A stretch of DNA of 64,000 bases, taken from contig NZ_JADUCM010000024.1 in the NCBI RefSeq assembly GCF_016009175.1, forward strand, positions 1 to 64,000. The letters run 5' to 3'. Source of the DNA: Pseudomonas alkylphenolica (GTDB lineage Bacteria > Pseudomonadota > Gammaproteobacteria > Pseudomonadales > Pseudomonadaceae). Position 1 is the stretch's first letter; every line of letters starts with the position of its first letter. The notes below the pieces were generated by a model. The model was not told the origin of the DNA and searched no databases. It worked only from the letters and a program-made list of their open reading frames with translations. The position numbers and the translations under genes are program-made. Shown here one piece after another: positions 17,760 through 25,371 of this stretch.

Positions 17760-17894
17760 ATGTCGCCATCCACCCTCATTCACGCTCAACTCGCAGGTCG
17801 CTCGACGCGTCCCGAGCTGGCTGTGGCCGAGTGTGCGACAGTCGCTCCCGCTGCGTTTTATTTTGGGTATTGGTTTAGCCACAGGCGCCGCTGA
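17760..17894 (+). CDS. Aromatic-rich leader peptide 1 of aroF attenuator
   Basis: A 44-codon ORF, too short for most gene callers, starting with ATG after GGAGAG. Its C-terminal third contains the run FYFGYWF (residues 33-39, codons at about 17856-17876), six aromatic residues in seven, then SHRRR and TGA. A 7-bp stem (GGCGCCG 17884-17890 with CGGCGCC 17904-17910) begins right after the aromatic codons, CGGCGCCC (17904-17911) can alternatively pair with the 17920-17928 segment, and an intrinsic terminator follows at 17944. This is the layout of ribosome-mediated attenuation: stalling at Phe, Tyr or Trp codons when those amino acids run short would let transcription enter the DAHP synthase gene. 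The exact antiterminator could not be resolved by eye. Confidence 0.75.
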   Translation: MSPSTLIHAQLAGRSTRPELAVAECATVAPAAFYFGYWFSHRRR

Positions 17895-17943
17895 TACCCA
17901 CACCGGCGCCCACTTCAAGGGGCCGCCGAATACGAGAATACTC

Positions 17944-17975
17944 AACCCCCGGTCGGCTCCCCGACCGGGGGTTTT
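17944..17975 (+). terminator. Attenuator terminator in the aroF leader
   Basis: A 13-bp stem (17944-17956 with 17961-17973), GC-rich with a CTCC loop, ends in GGGGGTTTT. It is a strong rho-independent terminator positioned between leader peptide 1 and leader ORF 2, about 250 nt ahead of the aroF start. Confidence 0.88.
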
Positions 17976-18021
17976 GCGTTTCAGGCCCCACGAAAACCGA
18001 ACAGATTACGAGGATTACCCC

Positions 18022-18174
18022 ATGAACTTCACCACCTATTACCGCTACCCAAACTTTACCGCCTGGCGATTTAGCCAATCCCGTTCGGGCCAGTCTGCCG
18101 CCTCCGATCGGTCACTTGTTGGTGGCACGCACACACATGACGCCAATCAGGCCAACTGTCGAACACCTCGATAG
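18022..18174 (+). CDS. Aromatic-rich leader ORF 2 upstream of aroF
   Basis: A 50-codon ORF starting with ATG at 18022 after CGAGGA. Its beginning reads MNFTTYYRYPNFTAWRF, seven aromatic residues among the first 17; the rest is polar and shows no domain. It ends 49 nt before the DAHP synthase ATG. Because it lies beyond the terminator, it is only transcribed when attenuation is overcome. Slow decoding of its Phe/Tyr/Trp codons could impose a second, translational layer of control, for example through the GCGGG/CCCGC hairpin at 18185-18200 near the aroF ribosome-binding site. This role is inference. Confidence 0.6.
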   Translation: MNFTTYYRYPNFTAWRFSQSRSGQSAASDRSLVGGTHTHDANQANCRTPR

Positions 18175-18223
18175 GGCCGACAGCGCGGGACAGAACCCGC
18201 CATCCGCCCAGGGAACCCAGCAC

Positions 18224-19321
18224 ATGCAATCGTCCACACTCGCTCTGCCACTGTCCGAACCCAACGCCGCCAACAGCGCCGTTAGCCAACGTCTGCCAAG
18301 CCCCCTGTTGCTCAAGCAGCAGATGCCGTTGTCCCCTGCACTTACCGCTCAGGTTGAACGCCATCGCCAGGCCGTGCGCGCCATTCTCAATGGCGAAGAT
18401 TCACGCCTGCTGCTGATCGTCGGCCCCTGCTCGCTCCACGACCCGCGCTCAGCACGCGAATACGCCCAGCGCCTGGCCCAGCTGGCGGAAGAAGTCAGCG
18501 ACCAGATGCTGCTGGTGATGCGCGCCTACGTGGAAAAGCCACGTACCACGGTGGGCTGGAAAGGCCTGGCCTACGATCCGCACCTGGATGGCAGTGACGA
18601 CATGCACGCCGGCATCGCCCTGTCGCGGGGCTTGATGCTGGCCATGCTTGAATGCGGCCTGCCAGTGGCCACCGAGCTGCTGCAACCGATGGCGGCAGGC
18701 TACTTCGACGATTTGCTGAGCTGGGCGGCCATTGGTGCGCGCACCACCGAGTCGCAGATCCACCGTGAAATGGTCAGCGGCCTGGGCCTGCCCGTGGGCT
18801 TCAAAAATGGTACGGACGGCGGCGTTGGCATTGCCTGCGACGCCATTCGCAGTGCTGCGCACAGCCATCGGCACTTCGGCATGGACGTGCAGGGTTTCCC
18901 GGCGATCATCGAGACCCTGGGCAACCGCGATACGCACCTGGTGCTGCGCGGCGGCAACAAGGGCCCGAACTACGACCCGCAGAGCATTGCCCTGGCCCGC
19001 CAGGGGCTGGCCAAAGCGGGCGTGTCGCCACGGATCATGGTCGATTGCAGCCATGCCAACAGCGGTAAAGACCCCATGCGCCAACCTGAGGTGTTCAACC
19101 AGGTATTGACCCAGCGCCTGCAAGGCGACCGCGCGCTGATCGGCATGATGCTCGAAAGCCACCTGTTTGATGGCTGCCAGGCACTGGGTAAAGAGCCGCT
19201 CAAATACGGGGTGTCGATCACCGATGGCTGTCTGGGCTGGGCGGGCACCGAAGCCCTGCTGCGTGAAGGTGCTGCTGCATTGCGTGACATTGCGCAGGAA
19301 AAACCGGCACTAATCGGGTAG
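18224..19321 (+). CDS. aroF: 3-deoxy-7-phosphoheptulonate synthase (DAHP synthase, class I)
   Basis: A 365-aa AroFGH-type enzyme that condenses phosphoenolpyruvate with erythrose-4-phosphate, the first step of the shikimate pathway. Conserved segments include LLLIVGPCSLHDP, RAYVEKPRTTVGWKG, GARTTESQIHREM, LRGGNKGPNYD, and MVDCSHANSGKDP, with the metal-binding Cys in GPCS and His/Glu/Asp residues in place. ATG 18224 is chosen because the family's N-terminus begins there and AGGGAA precedes it; the longer frame to 18116 overlaps leader ORF 2. Expression is probably controlled by aromatic amino acid supply through the upstream leaders. Confidence 0.95.
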   Translation: MQSSTLALPLSEPNAANSAVSQRLPSPLLLKQQMPLSPALTAQVERHRQAVRAILNGEDSRLLLIVGPCSLHDPRSAREYAQRLAQLAEEVSDQMLLVMRAYVEKPRTTVGWKGLAYDPHLDGSDDMHAGIALSRGLMLAMLECGLPVATELLQPMAAGYFDDLLSWAAIGARTTESQIHREMVSGLGLPVGFKNGTDGGVGIACDAIRSAAHSHRHFGMDVQGFPAIIETLGNRDTHLVLRGGNKGPNYDPQSIALARQGLAKAGVSPRIMVDCSHANSGKDPMRQPEVFNQVLTQRLQGDRALIGMMLESHLFDGCQALGKEPLKYGVSITDGCLGWAGTEALLREGAAALRDIAQEKPALIG

Positions 19322-19353
19322 TCTCGGCACTTTCTTGTAAAGGAGTAACTCCC

Positions 19354-19635
19354 ATGGCCAAAGCCACTGCCCGTCACATCCTGGTTGCCACTGAAGAGAA
19401 GTGCAACGAACTGAAGGCTCAGATCGAAGCCGGTGCCGATTTCGCCGAAATCGCCAAAGCCAACTCCACCTGCCCGTCCAGCCGTCAGGGCGGTGACCTG
19501 GGCTCGTTCGGCCCGGGCCAGATGGTCAAGGAATTCGACACCGTGGTGTTCAGCGCACCGGTAAACACCGTTCAGGGCCCGGTTAAAACCCAGTTCGGTT
19601 ACCACCTGCTGGAAGTGACCAGCCGCCAGGACTGA
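19354..19635 (+). CDS. ppiC: Parvulin-type peptidylprolyl isomerase
   Basis: A 93-aa single-domain parvulin: ARHILVATEEKCNEL, ADFAEIAKANSTCPSSRQGGDLGSFGPGQMV, and a C-terminal TQFGYHLLEV. There is no signal peptide, so it acts in the cytoplasm, catalysing cis-trans isomerisation of Xaa-Pro bonds. AAAGGAG lies 6 nt before the ATG. A paralogue of nearly the same size sits at 30103-30378. Confidence 0.93.
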   Translation: MAKATARHILVATEEKCNELKAQIEAGADFAEIAKANSTCPSSRQGGDLGSFGPGQMVKEFDTVVFSAPVNTVQGPVKTQFGYHLLEVTSRQD

Positions 19636-19643
19636 GTCACCTG

Positions 19644-19673
19644 CCTGAACCGGTCCTGCCGGACCGGTTCAGG
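19644..19673 (+). terminator. Hairpin terminator after ppiC
   Basis: CCTGAACCGGTCC (19644-19656) and GGACCGGTTCAGG (19661-19673) form a perfect 13-bp stem with a TGCC loop 8 nt past the ppiC stop. The T tract is weak (ATTGCC). Confidence 0.7.
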
Positions 19674-19731
19674 ATTGCCGGCCTGACCTGCTAAGCTACA
19701 GCCACCATCGTGGGTACAGGTAGTCAGGCGC

Positions 19732-21582
19732 TTGCACATCGGTCGTCCCTCTCTTTTTGCTGTCTTTGCCCTGGCCCTGGCCTGGACCCACAGCGGTCTG
19801 GCAGCCCCCAGCCATGCGTTGACTGTCTACGGCGAAGCACCGCGCTATCAGCCCGGTTTCCAGCATTTCGATTACGCCAACCCTGACGCCCCCAAAGGCG
19901 GCAGCCTGCGCCGCTCGGCCATCGAGATCGGCCAGTTCGACCACGTGCTGCCTTACATCGACAAGGGCATCGGCGTGGCGGAGGTCGACGGCTGGCTGTA
20001 TGCGCCGCTGGCGATTCGCTCACAGGATGAGCCCTACACCGTTTACGGGCTGATCGCCCGCCAGATGGAGCGTGACCCCGAAGGCCTCTGGCTGCGTTTC
20101 TACCTCGACCCACGGGCGCAGTTTGCCGATGGCCAGCCCGTGCGCGCAGAAGATGTGCGCTACACCTTCGAGCTGTTCATGCGCGAAGGCAACCTCAAGT
20201 ACCGCACGCAGTTTGCCGATGTCGAGCGTGTCGAAGTCGAAGGCCCGCGCCAGGTTCGATTCGTCTTCAAGAGCAACCAGAACCGCACCCTGCCCCTTGA
20301 CCTTGCCACTCTGCCGGTTCTGCCCGAGCACTGGTGGAAAATCCGCGACTTTGCCAGCGGTGGCGGCTTTGAAGCGCCTGTAGGCAGCGGGCCGTACCGG
20401 ATCGGACAAATCGACAACGGCCGCAGTATTACCTTTGAGCGCAACCCGACCTGGTGGGCCCGCGACTTGCCGGTGAATCGCGGGCGCTACAACTTCGATC
20501 GCCTGCGCATCGAATACTTCGGCGACACCGAGGTGGCCCGCCAGGTATTGCGCGGCGGCGGCTATGACTACAACCGCGAGTTTTCCGCCACCGGCTATTC
20601 CATTGGCTACAACAGCCCGGCGCTGGACGACGGCCGCCTGCAACGCGCCCACCTGGCCAAACAGGCGCCACAACCGGCCCAGGGTTTTGTCTTCAACTTG
20701 CAGCGCCCTGTGTTCAAAGACCGTCGCGTGCGTCAGGCGCTGGCGATGCTCTGGGACTTTGAGTGGAGCAACCGGCAGATGATGCGCAACCTGTACATCC
20801 GCCAGCAGAGCTTTTTCTCCAACAGCGTCCTGGCCGCACGCGCGTTACCCGACGCCGGCGAGCTGGCGTTGCTCGAGCCGCTTCGCGGGCAAGTACCAGA
20901 AGAAGTGTTTACCCGTGTGTTCGAGGCACCACGTACTGACGGCTCAGGGCTGATTCGCGACAAACAGCTGCAAGCCCTGGACCTGCTACAGGCGGCCGGC
21001 TGGAAACCCGAAGGCGACCAGTTGGTCAACGCCCAGGGCGAACCGTTGCGTTTCACCTTCCTCAATGGCCAGGCCGGCTTCGAGCGATTGCTGCTGCCGT
21101 GGAAGCGCAACCTGGCACAGATCGGCATCACCCTGGACATCCGCCGTATCGACGCCTCCCAGTACGTTAACCGCTTGATGGCTCGCGACTACGATATGAT
21201 CGTCACCGGCTACCCGGTCACCCCCTCGCCAGGCCTTGAGCTGTACAACTATTTTGGCTCGGCTGCGGCCAACGACCCGGGCTCGAACAACTACATGGCC
21301 CTGCAAGACCCGGCGGTCGATCGCCTGATCGATGGCCTGGTCAAAGCCAGCACCCAGGCCGATATGCTCCGCCATGCCCATGCACTGGACCGGGTACTGC
21401 AGTGGAACTACTACTGGATCCCCAATTACTACCCGCCGGGCACGTCCACCGTCTGGTGGAACCGTTTCGGCTTGCCTAAGGTACAAGCAAGCAATGACGA
21501 AGGCCTGGACAGCTGGTGGGAAGTCAGCCCCACGGCGCTGACCAATGCGCAAATGGCCGAACACCTCAAGGAGAAGCCATGA
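19732..21582 (+). CDS. Peptide ABC transporter periplasmic binding protein (YejA-like)
   Basis: A 616-aa SBP_bac_5 family protein. A TTG start at 19732 gives a signal peptide (hydrophobic LFAVFALALAW, cleavage after LAAPSHA). The mature protein shows HALTVYGEAPRYQPGFQHFDYANPDAPKGG, a hallmark of YejA-type oligopeptide/dipeptide binding proteins. No ATG occurs in a suitable place, so TTG is the most plausible start. The permease gene overlaps its stop codon (ATGA), so it is the first gene of a three-gene importer operon; no ATPase gene follows within the window, so the ATPase must be encoded elsewhere. Confidence 0.92.
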   Translation: MHIGRPSLFAVFALALAWTHSGLAAPSHALTVYGEAPRYQPGFQHFDYANPDAPKGGSLRRSAIEIGQFDHVLPYIDKGIGVAEVDGWLYAPLAIRSQDEPYTVYGLIARQMERDPEGLWLRFYLDPRAQFADGQPVRAEDVRYTFELFMREGNLKYRTQFADVERVEVEGPRQVRFVFKSNQNRTLPLDLATLPVLPEHWWKIRDFASGGGFEAPVGSGPYRIGQIDNGRSITFERNPTWWARDLPVNRGRYNFDRLRIEYFGDTEVARQVLRGGGYDYNREFSATGYSIGYNSPALDDGRLQRAHLAKQAPQPAQGFVFNLQRPVFKDRRVRQALAMLWDFEWSNRQMMRNLYIRQQSFFSNSVLAARALPDAGELALLEPLRGQVPEEVFTRVFEAPRTDGSGLIRDKQLQALDLLQAAGWKPEGDQLVNAQGEPLRFTFLNGQAGFERLLLPWKRNLAQIGITLDIRRIDASQYVNRLMARDYDMIVTGYPVTPSPGLELYNYFGSAAANDPGSNNYMALQDPAVDRLIDGLVKASTQADMLRHAHALDRVLQWNYYWIPNYYPPGTSTVWWNRFGLPKVQASNDEGLDSWWEVSPTALTNAQMAEHLKEKP

Positions 21583-22637
21583 CCGCTTATATCCTGCGAC
21601 GGCTGTTGCTGATCATCCCGACCCTGCTGATCATTCTGCTGGTCAATTTCGTCATCGTTCAGGCTGCACCAGGTGGCCCCGTGGAACAGGCCATTGCCCG
21701 CCTGCAAGGCATTGGCGGCGGCGCGCCGGGGGCCAGTGTCGAGACTGTGCACACCAGTTCCCGTGCCAGTCGCGGCCTGGACCCAAAGCTGATCGAGGAC
21801 ATCAAGCGTCAGTACGGTTTCGACAAGTCGGCCCCGGAGCGCCTGTGGTTGATGCTCACCCAGTACGCCCATCTTGATTTCGGCAGCAGCTTTTTCCGTG
21901 GTGCCAAGGTCACTGACCTGATCCTGGAAAAAATGCCGGTCACGCTTTCACTGGGTTTCTGGGCGACGCTCATTACTTACCTGGTGTCGATTCCGCTGGG
22001 CATTCGCAAGGCCATCCGCCATGGAACGGCGTTCGATGCCTGGAGCAGCAGCCTGATCGTGATCGGCTATGCCCTGCCCTCGTTTCTGTTCGCGCTGCTG
22101 TTGATTGTGGTATTTGCCGGCGGCACGTCGCTGAACTGGTTTCCGGTGCGCGGGCTGGTGTCGGAGGATTTCGACCAGTTGAGCCTGCTGGGCAAGGTGG
22201 CCGATTACTTCTGGCACCTGGTGCTGCCCGTAGGCGCCCTGGTCATCGGCGGCTTCGCCACCCTGACCCTGTTGACCAAGAATGCCTTCCTCAACGAGAT
22301 CACCCGCCAATACGTCATCACCGCGCGGGCCAAAGGCCTGAGCGAGAAACGGGTGCTGTATGGGCATGTGTTTCGCAACGCCATTTTGCTCGTGGTCGCG
22401 GGTATCCCCCAGGCCTTGATCAGCGTGTTTTTTGCAGGCTCCCTGCTGATCGAAGTGATCTTCTCCCTCGATGGCCTGGGACGCATGAGCTACGAGGCGG
22501 CGGTGTCCCGGGATTATCCCGTGGTGTTCGGTTCGTTGTTCATTTTCACCCTGTTCGGCTTGCTGATCCGCCTGGTCGGTGACCTCTGCTACACCCTGGT
22601 TGATCCTCGGATCGACTTTGCAACGAGGGCGCACTGA
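21579..22637 (+). CDS. Peptide ABC transporter permease (YejB-like)
   Basis: A 352-aa DppB/OppB-type inner-membrane permease with the N-terminal YILRRLLLIIPTLLIILLVNFVIVQ transmembrane helix. The BPD_transp_1 domain carries an EAA-like loop (ITARAKGLSEKRVLYGHVFRNA). ATG 21579 overlaps the yejA stop by 4 nt and follows AAGGAG. Upstream frame extensions to 21516 run inside yejA and are discarded. Confidence 0.92.
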   Translation: MTAYILRRLLLIIPTLLIILLVNFVIVQAAPGGPVEQAIARLQGIGGGAPGASVETVHTSSRASRGLDPKLIEDIKRQYGFDKSAPERLWLMLTQYAHLDFGSSFFRGAKVTDLILEKMPVTLSLGFWATLITYLVSIPLGIRKAIRHGTAFDAWSSSLIVIGYALPSFLFALLLIVVFAGGTSLNWFPVRGLVSEDFDQLSLLGKVADYFWHLVLPVGALVIGGFATLTLLTKNAFLNEITRQYVITARAKGLSEKRVLYGHVFRNAILLVVAGIPQALISVFFAGSLLIEVIFSLDGLGRMSYEAAVSRDYPVVFGSLFIFTLFGLLIRLVGDLCYTLVDPRIDFATRAH

Positions 22638-22638
22638 T

Positions 22639-23661
22639 ATGTTCAGCCTGTCCCCGTTGTCGCGCCGACGCCTGCAAAATTTCCGCCGCAATCGCCGTGG
22701 CTGGTATTCGCTCTGGCTGTTCGCGGTATTGCTGGTGCTGAGCCTTGGCGCGGAACTGGTGGCCAATGACAAACCCCTGGTCATGGGTTATCAGGGGCAA
22801 CTGTATTTCCCGGCATTCAAGCGCTACACCGAGCAGACCTTTGGCGGCCAGTTGCCCTTCCAGCCGGATTACCGCAGCCAGTACGTGCAACAACTGATCA
22901 AGGATCAGCATGGCTGGATGCTGTTCGCGCCGATCCCCTTCAGTGCCGACACCCCCAACTACGACCTGCAGCAGCCAACGCCCAGCCCGCCGACCACGAC
23001 CAACTGGCTGGGTACCGACGACCAGGGCCGTGATGTCCTGGCGCGGGTGTTGTACGGCACCCGCGTGTCGATCCTGTTTGCCCTGGCGCTGACGCTGATC
23101 AGCACCGTGATCGGCATCGCGGCTGGCGCCCTTCAGGGCTACCACGGTGGCTGGGTCGACCTGATCGGACAACGCCTGCTGGAAGTCTGGTCAGGCTTGC
23201 CAGTGCTTTACCTGCTGATCATCCTCAGCGGCTTTGTAGAGCCCAATTTCTGGTGGTTGCTGGGGATCATGGCGCTGTTTTCCTGGCTGGCGCTTGTTGA
23301 TGTGGTTCGCGCCGAGTTCCTGCGCGGGCGCAACCTTGAATACGTGCAGGCGGCACGGGCCTTGGGGCTGGAGGACCGCGGGATCATCCTGCGGCACATC
23401 CTGCCCAATGCCATGAACGCCACCTTTACTTACCTGCCGTTCATTCTCACTGGCGCCATTACCACCCTCACCGCGCTGGATTTCCTCGGCTTTGGCATGC
23501 CGGCCGGCAGTGCTTCGCTGGGCGAACTGGTGAACCAGGGCAAACAGAACCTTCAAGCGCCGTGGCTGGGCTTTACCGCGTTCTTCGCCCTCGCGTTGAT
23601 CCTGTCGTTGCTGGTGTTCATTGGCGATGCCTTGCGCGAAGCCTTCGATCCCCGGGCATAA
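22639..23661 (+). CDS. Peptide ABC transporter permease (YejE-like)
   Basis: A 340-aa DppC/OppC-type permease. It has the long N-terminal periplasmic segment typical of YejE (Pro/Tyr-rich, about 50-120), the motif WLGTDDQGRDVLARVLYG, and the EAA loop QAARALGLEDRGIILRHILPNAM. It starts one base after the yejB stop. With the two preceding genes it would import peptides such as microcin-C-like or murein-derived peptides; the substrate is not determined. Confidence 0.92.
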   Translation: MFSLSPLSRRRLQNFRRNRRGWYSLWLFAVLLVLSLGAELVANDKPLVMGYQGQLYFPAFKRYTEQTFGGQLPFQPDYRSQYVQQLIKDQHGWMLFAPIPFSADTPNYDLQQPTPSPPTTTNWLGTDDQGRDVLARVLYGTRVSILFALALTLISTVIGIAAGALQGYHGGWVDLIGQRLLEVWSGLPVLYLLIILSGFVEPNFWWLLGIMALFSWLALVDVVRAEFLRGRNLEYVQAARALGLEDRGIILRHILPNAMNATFTYLPFILTGAITTLTALDFLGFGMPAGSASLGELVNQGKQNLQAPWLGFTAFFALALILSLLVFIGDALREAFDPRA

Positions 23662-23691
23662 TCCCAGCCTTTGACCTTCAGGGAGCGGCCC

Positions 23692-25083
23692 ATGCCTGCC
23701 AACGACAGCCTCAAGGACTATCAGCAGGTTCGCCTGCTGGCGATCCGTTCGCTGTTCGAGATCATCGAGCAGTCCAGCGAAGGCACCATCATTGTCGACC
23801 GCGACGCGCGCATTGTCTGGATGAACGAGCGTTACGCCCGGCGCTTTGGCCTGGAGGACGCCGTCAGCGCTATTGGCCAGCCCTGCGAGAGCGTGATTCC
23901 CGGCAGCCTCATGCGTGAGGTGGTGAACAACGGCAAGCCGATCCTGCTGGACATGCTCGATACGCCGAAGGAGCCGCTGGTGGTGATGCGCCTGCCGGTT
24001 CACGACGGCGATGGCGCGCTGATCGGCGCCATCGGCTTTGCCTTGTTCGACGAACTGCGCAGCCTGTCGCCACTGCTCAAGCGCTACGCCAGCATGCAGC
24101 AGGAACTGGCCTCGACCCGCTCGCTGTTGCGCGCCCGGCAAGCCAAATACAACTTTGCCAAGTTCATCGGCACCAGTGCCGCCAGCCTAGAGGTCAAACG
24201 CCGGGCCCGACGCGGTGCCAGTACAGACTCGGCGGTGTTGCTGCTGGGTGAAACCGGTACTGGCAAAGAATTGCTGGCCCACGCCATCCACGCCGCCTCA
24301 TCACGGGCGCACAAGGCCTTCGTCAGCATCAACAGCGCAGCCATTCCGGACACCTTGCTTGAAGCCGAGTTCTTCGGTACCGCGCCGGGTGCCTACACCG
24401 GTGCCGACCGCAAGGGCCGGCCCGGCAAGCTGCAACTGGCCGAGGGCGGCACGCTGTTTCTCGACGAAATCGGCGACATGCCCTTGCCGCTGCAGAGCAA
24501 ATTGCTGCGGGTGCTGCAGGAAAAGGAATACGAGCCGGTGGGCTCCAACCAGATGATGCACAGCGACGTGCGCATCATAGCCGCGACCTCTACCGACCTC
24601 AGTGCGGCCATGGCCCGCGGCGAGTTCCGCGCCGACCTCTATTACCGCCTCAATGTATTGCCGATCCAGGTGCCGCCGCTGCGTGAGCGGCTGGACGATC
24701 TGCCAGCCCTGACTGAAGCCATCCTGGAAGAGCTGGGCAGTCAGCATGAGCTGGACGATGAGGCGCTCATGTTGCTCGCGCGCCATGCCTGGCCTGGCAA
24801 CATCCGCGAGCTGCGCAATGTGCTTGAGCGCGCCACCTTGCTCGCCGACCATGCTCACCTTGGCGCACGCGACATTCAGTCTGCGCTTGGCAACCTGGCG
24901 CCGCTGCAGGTGACAACACCGCAACTGGACTACAAGCAAGCCTGCGCGGCGTTCGAACGGCAGTTACTGACCAACACACTGGCCCGTTGCAGCGGCAACG
25001 TACCGGAAGCGGCACGGCAGCTGGGGCTGGGACGGTCTACCCTGTATAAAAAGTTGGTGGCATTGGGCGTCTCGTCTCAATAA
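23692..25083 (+). CDS. Sigma-54-dependent activator, PAS-AAA-Fis (probable 3-hydroxybutyrate regulator)
   Basis: A 463-aa bacterial enhancer-binding protein. An N-terminal PAS sensor spans about 22-130 (GTIIVDRDARIVWMNERYARRF); the AAA+ domain has Walker A GETGTGKE (186-193), the sigma-54 contact loop GAYTGA (233-238) and Walker B LFLDEIGD; a Fis-type helix-turn-helix ends the protein (NVPEAARQLGLGRSTLYKKL). Tyr replaces Phe in the usual GAFTGA, a tolerated variation. The gene lies just before the GntP-type permease, whose promoter carries a sigma-54 -24/-12 element and three GTCTC-N6-GAGAC-type dyads, so it very likely activates that transporter and hydroxybutyrate dehydrogenase. One dyad overlaps this gene's own stop codon. 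Confidence 0.9.
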   Translation: MPANDSLKDYQQVRLLAIRSLFEIIEQSSEGTIIVDRDARIVWMNERYARRFGLEDAVSAIGQPCESVIPGSLMREVVNNGKPILLDMLDTPKEPLVVMRLPVHDGDGALIGAIGFALFDELRSLSPLLKRYASMQQELASTRSLLRARQAKYNFAKFIGTSAASLEVKRRARRGASTDSAVLLLGETGTGKELLAHAIHAASSRAHKAFVSINSAAIPDTLLEAEFFGTAPGAYTGADRKGRPGKLQLAEGGTLFLDEIGDMPLPLQSKLLRVLQEKEYEPVGSNQMMHSDVRIIAATSTDLSAAMARGEFRADLYYRLNVLPIQVPPLRERLDDLPALTEAILEELGSQHELDDEALMLLARHAWPGNIRELRNVLERATLLADHAHLGARDIQSALGNLAPLQVTTPQLDYKQACAAFERQLLTNTLARCSGNVPEAARQLGLGRSTLYKKLVALGVSSQ

Positions 25084-25109
25084 AGAGAACGCCGTCTCCA
25101 TACAGAGAC
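25074..25109. promoter_or_regulatory. Two upstream activator dyads (GTCTC-N6-GAGAC type)
   Basis: Dyad A, GTCTC-N6-GAGAA (25074-25089), overlaps the activator's stop codon; dyad B, GTCTC-N6-GAGAC (25094-25109), follows with a centre-to-centre distance of 20 bp, two helical turns. Together with a third copy at 25231 they look like enhancer sites for the preceding PAS-AAA-Fis protein. Confidence 0.65.
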
Positions 25110-25114
25110 ACCGC

Positions 25115-25157
25115 CTGTAGGAGCCAGGCTTGCCGGCGATCGGCTGCGAAGCAGCCG
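25115..25157. repeat. Single REP-like element
   Basis: TGTAGGAGCCAGGCTTGCCGG (25115 onward) is followed by a CGGCTGC-GAA-GCAGCCG hairpin (25141-25157). It resembles one arm of the REP pairs at 103 and 37715 and separates the paired activator dyads from the third dyad. Confidence 0.65.
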
Positions 25158-25230
25158 TAAAACCTGGCGACTCGACACCGGATTTGCTAACGCCGTGCCA
25201 GCGGTACAACTGACGAACATTGCCGGACCT

Positions 25231-25246
25231 GTCTCTATTCGGAGAC
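25231..25246. promoter_or_regulatory. Third activator dyad (GTCTC-N6-GAGAC)
   Basis: GTCTCTATTCGGAGAC is a perfect 5-bp dyad with 6-bp spacer, centred about 72 bp upstream of the -24 element at 25310, a usual distance for an enhancer-binding protein. An AT-rich stretch with an IHF-like match (25290-25302, TTCAATAAGTTA core) lies between. Confidence 0.65.
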
Positions 25247-25308
25247 CGACTTTGATGATCTTTTATGAAAATACAATAAAAACCTTACATTTCAATAAGT
25301 TATAAAGT

Positions 25309-25324
25309 TGGCACGATTCCCGCT
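25309..25324 (+). promoter_or_regulatory. Sigma-54 promoter (-24/-12) of the GntP permease
   Basis: TGGCACGATTCCCGCT matches the consensus TGGCACG-N4-TTGCW at all positions except the TT before GC, with exact GG-to-GC spacing. Transcription would start near 25335. Confidence 0.78.
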
Positions 25325-25338
25325 ATCTCCTTGCCATC

Positions 25339-25350
25339 AACAAAAACAAG
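25339..25350 (+). promoter_or_regulatory. Possible Crc/Hfq catabolite-activity motif upstream of the permease
   Basis: AACAAAAACAAG contains overlapping AANAANAA matches and lies at the 5' end of the predicted mRNA, about 22 nt before the ATG. It would let carbon catabolite repression act on ketone-body uptake. Confidence 0.45.
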
Positions 25351-25371
25351 ATTCGCCCAAGGAGACACTCG

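Noticed and set aside
18116..18223. N-terminal extension of DAHP synthase to 18116
   Set aside because: It overlaps leader ORF 2, lacks a ribosome-binding site, and family similarity begins downstream of 18224.
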